A DNA stretch of 42,684 nt from JAEUTH01 sp039931675 (GTDB lineage Bacteria; Bacteroidota; Bacteroidia; AKYH767-A; OLB10), in assembly GCA_039931675.1 (NCBI GenBank), contig JBDTRM010000273.1, positions 1-42,684 on the forward strand, given 5' to 3'. The notes beneath the pieces were generated by a model. The model saw only the letters and a program-made list of their open reading frames with translations. It had not been told where the DNA came from and ran no database searches. Below are positions 7,901 through 13,859 of the stretch, in pieces. The position numbers and the translations under genes are program-made. The number at the start of each line of letters is the position of its first letter. Position 1 is the stretch's first letter.

Positions 7901-9034
7901 CTATTTCCATTTTGCTATTTCCTGTTGAATGAATGCGGCTAATTGTTCTTTGCCTGGCAGTTCTAATAAATATTTTGAAACAAACAGTTGGTTGTCCATG
8001 CCTGCGGTGGCGTATTCAACAAGAGCTTTGTTTTTATTTGTTACCAATAAAATACCAACAGGCAGGTTATCATCGGCTTGCATCACTTCGGCTTTGTAAT
8101 AATTTAAATAAGTATTTAACTGACCTATATTGTGATGGTTAAAATCTTCTACCTTCAAATCTATCAACACATGGCATTTTAAAATGCGGTGGTAGAAAAC
8201 CAAATCAATAAAGAAATATTCATCGCCAATCAGAATTTTTTTCTGTCGTGCTTCCAAACAAAAACCGTGTCCCAACTCCAGCATAAATTCCTGTAAATGG
8301 TCGAGCAGGGCAGTTTCCAAATCGCTTTCTTCTACAGCATCTTTTGTTTTCAATCCCAAAAATTCAAAAGCATACACCGATTTAATGATGCTTGAGGCAG
8401 TCAGTTTTTCTGCTTTTTCATTTGCAAGCTCACTTAACTTTTCAGGATTTTTACTCATGCCCGAGCGTTCAAAATAGAGGCTGTTGATTTGACGTTTAAG
8501 TTCTCTGATTCCCCAGTTGCCTTTCATACATTCCAATTCGTAGAAGGTTCGTTTTAAATTTTCCTTCACCGTCATCAGTTCAACAAAATGCGAAAATGAA
8601 AGACGGCTTAAAAGCCTGTCAGGAGGTATTGTAAGCGATGGGTCAGTCGCTGCCTTGCTAATTTTATTCCCTTCAGCATTGGGCAATGGCAATTGGGCAG
8701 ACAGTGTCTGCCCAATTTGAATAGCAGTTTCAAATCCTAATTTTTGCAATTGGGCAGGCAGTGTCTGCCTGATTTGTGGATATTCTTGAAAGAATTGCCG
8801 GAAGAGTTTTAGATTTCGAAAAGAGAGGCTGGATTGATTTAATTTCTCTGCAAGATTTTGCAATAAGAACTCACCATATTTTGCCCTGTCCTCACCTTGT
8901 TGTTCAAACTCAACAATGTAAAAACCAATCAGCCAATTGCGAAGCGTAAGCGAAAGGTTTATCGCCTTTGCAGCCTGCATCTGAAAACCCTCATGGGTTT
9001 GTTGAATCGTGTTTACCAGTAAATCAAATTTCAT
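7901..9034 (-). CDS. yhcG: DUF1016 / YhcG-family PDDEXK nuclease
   Basis: A 377-residue protein with the two-part YhcG layout. Residues about 1-195 form the DUF1016 N-terminal helical domain (LTLRNWLIGFYIVEFEQQG near 29-47, then LSFRNLKLFRQFFQEYP near 70-86). Residues 240-377 are the PDDEXK nuclease, with Asp277 in FIDLVFYH, and Asp292 and Lys294 in VLIDLK, as the metal and catalytic set. Relatives occur in defence and restriction islands; DNA is the presumed target. Two palindromic DNA segments in the linker encode the near-repeats RQTLPAQL (89-96) and GQTLSAQL (108-115). It is the cargo of the larger asnB insert, opposite in direction to asnB, with a shared terminator at its 3' end and two long inverted repeats upstream. 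Confidence 0.88.
   Translation of the reverse strand: MKFDLLVNTIQQTHEGFQMQAAKAINLSLTLRNWLIGFYIVEFEQQGEDRAKYGEFLLQNLAEKLNQSSLSFRNLKLFRQFFQEYPQIRQTLPAQLQKLGFETAIQIGQTLSAQLPLPNAEGNKISKAATDPSLTIPPDRLLSRLSFSHFVELMTVKENLKRTFYELECMKGNWGIRELKRQINSLYFERSGMSKNPEKLSELANEKAEKLTASSIIKSVYAFEFLGLKTKDAVEESDLETALLDHLQEFMLELGHGFCLEARQKKILIGDEYFFIDLVFYHRILKCHVLIDLKVEDFNHHNIGQLNTYLNYYKAEVMQADDNLPVGILLVTNKNKALVEYATAGMDNQLFVSKYLLELPGKEQLAAFIQQEIAKWK
8692..8716. repeat. Perfect 25-bp palindrome inside the nuclease gene
   Basis: ATTGGGCAGACA, central G, TGTCTGCCCAAT: 12-bp perfect arms. In the gene it is read in frame as I-G-Q-T-L-S-A-Q-L. A related palindrome lies 57 bases away at 8749-8773. In-frame insertion of a mobile palindromic element into a tolerant linker is the likely origin. 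Confidence 0.8.
8749..8773. repeat. Second, imperfect copy of the palindrome
   Basis: ATTGGGCAGGCAGTGTCTGC followed by CTGAT. It matches 8692-8716 at most positions and keeps the central CAGTGTCTGCC. It is read in frame as I-R-Q-T-L-P-A-Q-L. Confidence 0.75.
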
Positions 9035-9060
9035 GACATGATTATTTTTAAATGGTATTG

Positions 9061-9098
9061 TATCTTAATTGTGGGGACGCTGTCCCACAATTAAGATA
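9061..9098. repeat. 38-bp inverted repeat upstream of the nuclease gene
   Basis: Arms TATCTTAATTGTGGG (9061-9075) and CCCACAATTAAGATA (9084-9098) are a perfect 15-bp pair around GACGCTGT. It lies 27 bases upstream of the nuclease start codon, in the leader or promoter. The centre (GGGACGCTGTCCC) resembles that of the coding palindromes. It may be an operator, an mRNA leader hairpin or a mobile palindrome. Confidence 0.75.
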
Positions 9099-9103
9099 GT
9101 CTT

Positions 9104-9134
9104 GAGATTCTTGAGACACTGACCCAAGAATCTC
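9104..9134. repeat. Second inverted repeat upstream of the nuclease gene
   Basis: GAGATTCTTG (9104-9113) and CAAGAATCTC (9125-9134) are perfect 10-bp arms around AGACACTGACC. It is the fourth palindrome in 450 bases with a GACRCTG-type centre and lies 6 bases from the previous one. Confidence 0.7.
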
Positions 9135-9207
9135 TTTTGGCAGTATGTTGTTGAAATTTCGTGTCGGGTAAATATAAAAACAAATTAAAATTGCTCGGCA
9201 TTGTTCA

Positions 9208-9350
9208 GTTGCTTTTTCTTTTCACACAATGGTAGTTTTTAAAAAACCCCTTATCCTTGCACCTCCAAAAAAACTAACAAATAAATTATGTGTGGAATAA
9301 TAGGAGTATTTGATGTAAAAAATAATGCGCAAGGTTTAAGACCGCAGGTG
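9208..9350. repeat. 143-bp direct repeat, copy B (asnB promoter + 21 codons)
   Basis: Matches 9789-9931 over 143 bases with two differences (T/C in CAAYGGTAG and A/T before CCCC). It contains the leader, the TATCCTTG box (9252-9259) and the first 21 codons of asnB. Together with 9789-9931 it bounds the 581-bp small insert. Confidence 0.93.
9252..9259 (+). promoter_or_regulatory. Promoter -7 box of truncated asnB copy B
   Basis: TATCCTTG, 29 bases before the ATG, resembling the Bacteroidota TAnnTTTG box with one mismatch. The -33 region has a T5A6 tract in place of TTTG. It is the same in the promoter of intact asnB. Confidence 0.5.
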
Positions 9351-9362
9351 ATGATTAATTAA
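9288..9362 (+). pseudogene. Truncated asnB 5' end, copy B (21 codons + 3 + stop)
   Basis: The first 21 codons are base-for-base those of intact asnB, then the sequence switches at the same point as copy A to ATGATTAATTAA (Met-Ile-Asn-stop). This copy is much closer to intact asnB than copy A is, so it is the younger displaced start, left behind when the 581-bp insert entered. Its transcript should end at the terminator at 9478-9518. Confidence 0.88.
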
Positions 9363-9373
9363 TTGTCTGAACT

Positions 9374-9406
9374 AGGATTTATACGATTATAGGATTGCAG
9401 GATTTC
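9374..9406. repeat. 8-bp-period AGGATTNN repeat, copy B
   Basis: Same four units as 7726-7758, within the 82-bp block 9351-9432 that is identical to 7703-7784. Beyond 9432 the two units remain alignable without gaps but with many substitutions up to the shared terminator. Confidence 0.75.
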
Positions 9407-9477
9407 TTTGGCGCAAAAAACTTTGACAGAAGTAACAATGTCAAATGTAATGCGGAATACCAACCAAAAAACAAATT

Positions 9478-9518
9478 AAAAAACGGATAGAAGAAAAATC
9501 TTTTATCCGTTTTTTTTT
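9478..9518. terminator. Bidirectional terminator, copy B unit
   Basis: Same 11-bp stem, AAAA loop and flanking A/T tracts as 7831-7870. It ends the truncated asnB transcript on the plus strand and the antitoxin-like gene (stop at 9536) on the minus strand. Confidence 0.88.
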
Positions 9519-9535
9519 ATTCAATTTAATATTAA

Positions 9536-9745
9536 TTAACGCCTGTTATGTTCATTGGTCCATTTAATAAAGTCTTCTTCTGACAATCCCTTTTCTTTTA
9601 TGACCTTGTCCATAGCTTCGGTTGCTTTTTCTGCAAAATAATTACTAAGCAAAAGTCTGATATCGGTCAATTGTTCATCAGGTATATTACCGCTGTAAAT
9701 TTTTAAAAGCTCTAATTGCAGATTGCTTAATCCAGTTTGTAACAT
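9536..9745 (-). CDS. Small antitoxin-like protein without a toxin gene
   Basis: A 69-residue acidic helical protein; it begins MLQTGLSNLQLELLKIYSGN and ends with a cluster of basic residues. The LQLELLKIY start, a central YFAEKATEAMDKV segment and an EKGLSEEDFIKWTNEH tail are, from memory, typical of small Bacteroidota proteins encoded just upstream of PIN-family toxin genes. Here nothing follows except the terminator, so the toxin is missing. It is the only gene in the 581-bp insert, opposite in direction to asnB. It could be a solitary antitoxin acting in trans, or the remnant of a lost pair. The start is the only suitable ATG. Confidence 0.65.
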   Translation of the reverse strand: MLQTGLSNLQLELLKIYSGNIPDEQLTDIRLLLSNYFAEKATEAMDKVIKEKGLSEEDFIKWTNEHNRR

Positions 9746-9788
9746 GATTTTAAATTTATTTTTGAAATAACAAATATACAGAAAGATT

Positions 9789-9931
9789 GTTGCTTTTTCT
9801 TTTCACACAACGGTAGTTTTTAAAAATCCCCTTATCCTTGCACCTCCAAAAAAACTAACAAATAAATTATGTGTGGAATAATAGGAGTATTTGATGTAAA
9901 AAATAATGCGCAAGGTTTAAGACCGCAGGTG
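9789..9931. repeat. 143-bp direct repeat, copy C (functional asnB start)
   Basis: Right-hand copy, 141 of 143 bases identical to 9208-9350. Homology to the truncated copies stops abruptly after GTG at 9931, codon 21 of asnB. This point marks the insertion site. Confidence 0.93.
9833..9840 (+). promoter_or_regulatory. Promoter -7 box of intact asnB
   Basis: TATCCTTG, 28 bases before the ATG, followed by GCACCTCCA as in copies A and B. Conservation of this box in three copies of different age supports it as the working promoter. If the insertion model is right, this promoter was imported with the last insert. Confidence 0.55.
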
Positions 9932-11536
9932 CTTGATATGTCGAAGAAAATTCGTCACCGCGGACCTGATTGGTCGGGGATATTTTGTGATGCAACTGTT
10001 TTGCTTGCTCATGAGCGGCTTGCTATTGTTGACCCGCAAAGCGGAGGACAACCTTTGTACAGCGATGATAAATCGTTAGTGCTTGCTGTTAATGGCGAGA
10101 TTTATAATCACAATGAATTGCGCAAAGAGTTGAGTGATTATAAATTTTTAACGCACAGCGATTGCGAAGTGATACTTGCATTATATCAGAAAAAAGGAAT
10201 CAACTTTCTTGAAGACCTGAATGGAATTTTTGCGTTTGCTTTGTATGATAAACAGAACGATTGCTATTTAATCGCACGTGACCATATAGGCGTTATTCCA
10301 TTGTATATGGGATGGGATAAGAATGGAAATTTTTATGTGGCTTCTGAATTAAAAGCAATGGAAGGTGTATGTAATAAGATAGAAGAATTTTTACCCGGAC
10401 ATTTTTTATATAGCAAAGACGGGCATGAATTGCAACGCTGGTACAAACGTGATTGGACAGAATTTGAAAATGTAAAGAATAACACTTCAGATATAAAGCA
10501 TTTGCGCGAAGCCCTTGAAGCTGCTGTTCACAGGCAATTGATGAGCGATGTTCCTTACGGTGTTTTGCTTTCAGGCGGATTGGATTCTTCAATTATTTCT
10601 GCTGTAACAAAAAAGTTTGCAGCGAATCGGATAGAATCAAATGATATTCAGATGGCATGGTATCCGCGGCTTCATTCATTTGCTGTGGGTTTGGTTGGTT
10701 CTCCTGATTTAGCAGCAGCGCGAAAAGTTGCTGATCATATTGGCTCTGTTCATCATGAAATAAACTTCACCATACAGGAAGGGTTAGATGCAATAAGTGA
10801 TGTGATTTATCATTTGGAAACTTATGATGTCACTACCATTCGTGCTTCAACACCAATGTATTTACTTGCACGTGTTATCAAATCCATGGGAATAAAAATG
10901 GTGCTCTCGGGTGAAGGCGCTGATGAAATTTTTGGCGGCTATTTATATTTCCATAAAGCGCCCGATGCAAAATCCTTTCACGAAGAAACAGTCCGTAAAT
11001 TAAGCAAGCTGCATTTGTACGATTGTTTGCGCGCCAATAAATCACTTGCCGCATGGGGCATTGAAGGACGTGTTCCATTTCTTGATAAAGAATTTATGGA
11101 TGTGGCAATGCGATTAAATCCTGAAGATAAAATGGCTAAGGATGGAAAGATGGAGAAGTGGATTTTGCGAAAAGCGTTTGAAGATTATTTACCCGAAAGC
11201 ATTGTGTGGCGACAAAAAGAGCAGTTCAGCGATGGAGTTGGCTATAGTTGGATTGACACTCTGAAAGCAACGGCTAATGAACAGGTTAGCGATGAACAAA
11301 TGGCAAATGCAAAATTCCGTTTCCCGATACATCCGCCCATGAGTAAAGAAGAATATCGTTATCGCGCAATTTTCAGTGAACACTTTCCTTCTGATTCGGC
11401 AGCATCATGTGTGCCTTCAGTTAAGTCTGTTGCATGCAGCACGCCCGAAGCATTGGCATGGGATGCTTCTTTTCAAACCATGAATGATCCATCTGGACGG
11501 GCGGTTAAGAGTGTGCATAATATGGGATATAAATAG
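9869..11536 (+). CDS. asnB: Asparagine synthase B (glutamine-hydrolysing)
   Basis: A 555-residue cytoplasmic enzyme that makes asparagine from aspartate, ATP and glutamine. Cys2 (start MCGIIGVFD) is the glutaminase nucleophile once Met1 is removed. RHRGPDWSG and the LAHERLAIVD segment belong to the class II amidotransferase domain (about 1-200). The ATP-pyrophosphatase loop SGGLDSS is at 235-241, and GEGADEIFGGYLYFH and the ERxPFLDK-type GRVPFLDKEF segment complete the synthetase domain. Length matches E. coli AsnB (554). The gene is intact, but its promoter and first 21 codons are one of three copies in this window, so its present 5' end was probably delivered by an insertion. The hairpin at 11560-11580 lies just downstream. 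Confidence 0.96.
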   Translation: MCGIIGVFDVKNNAQGLRPQVLDMSKKIRHRGPDWSGIFCDATVLLAHERLAIVDPQSGGQPLYSDDKSLVLAVNGEIYNHNELRKELSDYKFLTHSDCEVILALYQKKGINFLEDLNGIFAFALYDKQNDCYLIARDHIGVIPLYMGWDKNGNFYVASELKAMEGVCNKIEEFLPGHFLYSKDGHELQRWYKRDWTEFENVKNNTSDIKHLREALEAAVHRQLMSDVPYGVLLSGGLDSSIISAVTKKFAANRIESNDIQMAWYPRLHSFAVGLVGSPDLAAARKVADHIGSVHHEINFTIQEGLDAISDVIYHLETYDVTTIRASTPMYLLARVIKSMGIKMVLSGEGADEIFGGYLYFHKAPDAKSFHEETVRKLSKLHLYDCLRANKSLAAWGIEGRVPFLDKEFMDVAMRLNPEDKMAKDGKMEKWILRKAFEDYLPESIVWRQKEQFSDGVGYSWIDTLKATANEQVSDEQMANAKFRFPIHPPMSKEEYRYRAIFSEHFPSDSAASCVPSVKSVACSTPEALAWDASFQTMNDPSGRAVKSVHNMGYK

Positions 11537-11559
11537 TTTGAGGTTTGTTGGGAAAGTGT

Positions 11560-11580
11560 GCACGCGATACAATCGCGCGC
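11560..11580. repeat. Hairpin downstream of asnB
   Basis: GCACGCGAT (11560-11568) and ATCGCGCGC (11572-11580) pair at 8 of 9 positions around ACA. There is no T-tract after it, so it is either a weak terminator or another palindromic element. The rest of 11537-11716 shows nothing recognisable. Confidence 0.5.
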
Positions 11581-11716
11581 AAGAAAAGAATCCTATTATA
11601 AGTATTGAAACAGAATAAAACCAATTGTATCAAAACCGAACACTTTCTATATCAAAAACAGACAACGTTTAAACCGATGATGGCCGCAATGCCTTTATAT
11701 ACTGCACTTTTATTTA

Positions 11717-11732
11717 TGGCATCGCATTAGCT
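11717..11732 (+). promoter_or_regulatory. Candidate sigma-54 (-24/-12) promoter of the transport operon
   Basis: TGGCATCGCATTAGCT has the invariant GG and GC with exactly ten bases between them and three to four departures from the usual TGGCACG-N4-TTGCW. It would start transcription about 60 bases before the adaptor gene. A sigma-54 activator of the NtrC family is encoded at the far end of the same cluster (31336-32694). This is inferred from pattern and context only. Confidence 0.4.
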
Positions 11733-11745
11733 TTCCACTGGGGTG

Positions 11746-11799
11746 TTTAAAGTTTGAAAAATTTATTAACCTTATCGGCAAACTTTAAAGTTCAAACTT
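11746..11799. promoter_or_regulatory. Overlapping inverted repeats in the operon leader
   Basis: TTTAAAGTTTG (11746-11756) is perfectly complementary to CAAACTTTAAA (11779-11789), and the overlapping AAGTTTGAA (11750-11758) is perfectly complementary to TTCAAACTT (11791-11799). The right side also contains the palindrome AACTTTAAAGTT (11781-11792). The left arm can pair with only one right arm at a time. It could be paired operator sites or a switchable leader hairpin directly before the start codon. Confidence 0.5.
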
Positions 11800-11802
11800 G
11801 TG

Positions 11803-13056
11803 ATGGACAAAGTCATTCCAAAAAAGCGATTTTCAAAACAAAGGATTCTACTCACTATCGGAATAGGTGCATTGCTGCTCATTATCATTTTCGGTGTGCT
11901 TGTTAATGCGGGCAAAAGTAAATTGAATGTAAGTACTGAAAGAATTACTATAAGCGAAGTTACTAAAGGACCTTTCCAGGAGTTCATTCCTGTGAATGGA
12001 GTTGTGCTTCCTGTTACTACCATTTATCTTGATGCAACTGAAGGCGGAAGAGTTGATGAAATATTTGTTGAAGATGGCGCAATCATGAAAAAAGACCGGC
12101 CAATTTTAAAGCTGATTAATACTGACCTTGAATTAAGTCTTGCCAACCAGGAAACTGCTGTATTTGATGTGTTGACGCAAATGCAAAACACTAAAAATAA
12201 TTCGCAGCAGAATTCCATACGCATTTTAAACCAGATGGCTGATGTTGACAACGACCTTATCGAGGCTGAGCGGTTGTATAAAATGAATAAGAAATTATAC
12301 CAGGATTCAGTAATTGCAAAGCAGGATTTTATCGCTGTTGAAAATAAGTATAACTACCAGTTACGGAGAAAAAAACTTACCGAAGAAACGTTGAAACAAG
12401 ATACGCTATCAGTTGCGCAACAATTGTCGCAGATGAAAGAATCTTACTCGAGATTGAATAACACTTTGCAATTAATGCGGAGAAAAGTTGAAGACCTTAT
12501 CGTGAAAGCACCTGTTGACGGACAACTTACTTCTCTCGATGCAGAAGTAGGTCAATTGAAAAATAAAGGTGAACGCCTCGGTCAGATAGATGTGCTCACG
12601 GGTTTCAAAGTACGTGCTGATATTGATGAGCATTATATATCAAGGATTTTTATTGGGCTTAAAGGAGAGTTTACAATTTCAAATGAAACCTATAAGGTGG
12701 AAATTAAAAAAGTTTTTACGCAGGTTACCAATGGAAGATTCCAGGTTGATATGCAATTCACAGGAAAAATTCCGCAAGGTATCAGGCGCGGTCAAACGTT
12801 GCAGATTCGATTGGCGCTTAGCGATGAAACTACTGCAGTGCTTTTGCCAAAGGGAGGTTTCTTCCAGGAAACGGGAGGCAACTGGATTTTTAAAATGACA
12901 AAATCAGGAAGCACTGCTTTCAAAACAGATATTCAGTTAGGTCGCCAAAACCCTGAGTATTATGAAGTACTGGAAGGATTACAACCGGGAGATAAAGTGG
13001 TAACATCAAGCTATGAAAATTATGGACAGATGGAAGAGTTGGTGTTGAAGAAGTGA
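11803..13056 (+). CDS. HlyD/MacA-like periplasmic adaptor of ABC exporter
   Basis: About 417 residues from ATG 11803; a GTG three bases earlier is possible. One N-terminal membrane anchor (ILLTIGIGALLLIIIFGVLV, about 16-35) is followed by the membrane-fusion layout: a lipoyl/barrel half, EGGRVDEIFVEDGAIMKKDR near 75, a long coiled-coil hairpin (about 115-235) and a second lipoyl half, KAPVDGQLTSLDAEVGQ near 235. A beta-barrel and membrane-proximal domain follow, ending with LEGLQPGDKVVTSSYENYG. Such adaptors bridge MacB-type permeases to an outer-membrane TolC channel. It is the first gene of the operon, with an 85-base gap to the ATPase that holds a short GTAGTG-type simple repeat. No TolC gene is in the window. 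Confidence 0.88.
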   Translation: MDKVIPKKRFSKQRILLTIGIGALLLIIIFGVLVNAGKSKLNVSTERITISEVTKGPFQEFIPVNGVVLPVTTIYLDATEGGRVDEIFVEDGAIMKKDRPILKLINTDLELSLANQETAVFDVLTQMQNTKNNSQQNSIRILNQMADVDNDLIEAERLYKMNKKLYQDSVIAKQDFIAVENKYNYQLRRKKLTEETLKQDTLSVAQQLSQMKESYSRLNNTLQLMRRKVEDLIVKAPVDGQLTSLDAEVGQLKNKGERLGQIDVLTGFKVRADIDEHYISRIFIGLKGEFTISNETYKVEIKKVFTQVTNGRFQVDMQFTGKIPQGIRRGQTLQIRLALSDETTAVLLPKGGFFQETGGNWIFKMTKSGSTAFKTDIQLGRQNPEYYEVLEGLQPGDKVVTSSYENYGQMEELVLKK

Positions 13057-13141
13057 TCAGTTGTAGTGGTAGTGGTAGTAGAAGTAATCGGTTACCAAAG
13101 CAGTATCAATGACAAATAACTAATAACAAATAATTAATGAT

Positions 13142-13820
13142 ATGATTAAGATAACTGAACTTGAAAAATATTATCGCACAGAAGAAATAGAAACTGTAGC
13201 GTTAAACAAGCTTTCGTTTGAAGTTAAGCAAGGCGAGTTTGTTGCCGTTATGGGTCCTTCAGGATGCGGCAAGTCCACCCTGCTGAATATACTCGGTCTG
13301 TTAGATGACCCTGATGGTGGTAAATTTATTTTTAACGGCACCGATGTCACACACTTTCGGGAGCGTCAACGAGCACAGTTGCGAAAAAATAATATTGGTT
13401 TTGTATTTCAAAGTTTCAACCTCATTGATGAGCTTACTGTTTTTGAAAATGTTGAACTGCCGCTTATTTATGTTGGAGAAAAAACTGCGGAAAGAAAAAA
13501 AAAGAGTTGAAGCCGTTCTTGATAAAATGCAAATCATGCACAGGCGGAATCACTTTCCGCAACAATTATCAGGCGGGCAGCAGCAGCGTGTTGCAGTAGC
13601 CCGCGCATTAGTTAACAATCCGAAATTAATTCTTGCCGATGAGCCAACCGGAAACCTGGACTCTAACAATGGAAATGAGGTGATGCAATTACTTTCAGAC
13701 TTGAATGAGCAGGGAACTACTATAATTATGGTGACACACTCAGAACATGATGCCCGCTTCAGTCATCGTATAGTTAGAATGTTAGACGGGCAAACGGTTA
13801 TGGAAAATTTAATGGTGTGA
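13142..13820 (+). CDS. MacB-like ABC ATPase, interrupted by a frameshift in an A9 tract
   Basis: The two halves lie in different frames. 13142-13510 carries Walker A (GPSGCGKST, residues 38-46) and the Q-loop (FVFQSFN), then runs off frame after AERKKK. The second half, read to 13820, gives RVEAVLDKMQ, the signature LSGGQQQRVAVARAL, Walker B LILADEPTGNLD and the H-loop His in VTHSEHD. Bases 13495-13503 are nine A; eight would restore one 226-residue LolD/MacB-type protein that aligns without gaps to the paralogue at 28474. The lesion is a real mutation, a homopolymer sequencing error, or a site of transcriptional slippage. The ATPase should drive the adjacent FtsX permeases. Confidence 0.85.
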
Positions 13821-13859
13821 AAAATATTAGCAATAAGAATTAAAACAAATACAACAACC

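Noticed and set aside
11796..12023. Minus-strand frames inside the adaptor gene and similar frames inside the permeases and asnB
   Set aside because: They lie opposite well-supported genes, show no family motifs, and have composition typical of antisense reading.
13060..13082. GTAGTG-type simple repeat before the first ATPase gene
   Set aside because: Short and imperfect; no sign of a phase-variable tract or a functional site.
13305..13510. Separate gene starting inside the first ATPase in the second frame
   Set aside because: Its first ~60 residues overlap the Walker A half in another frame and look like noise; only the part after the A9 tract is real, as the second half of the ATPase.
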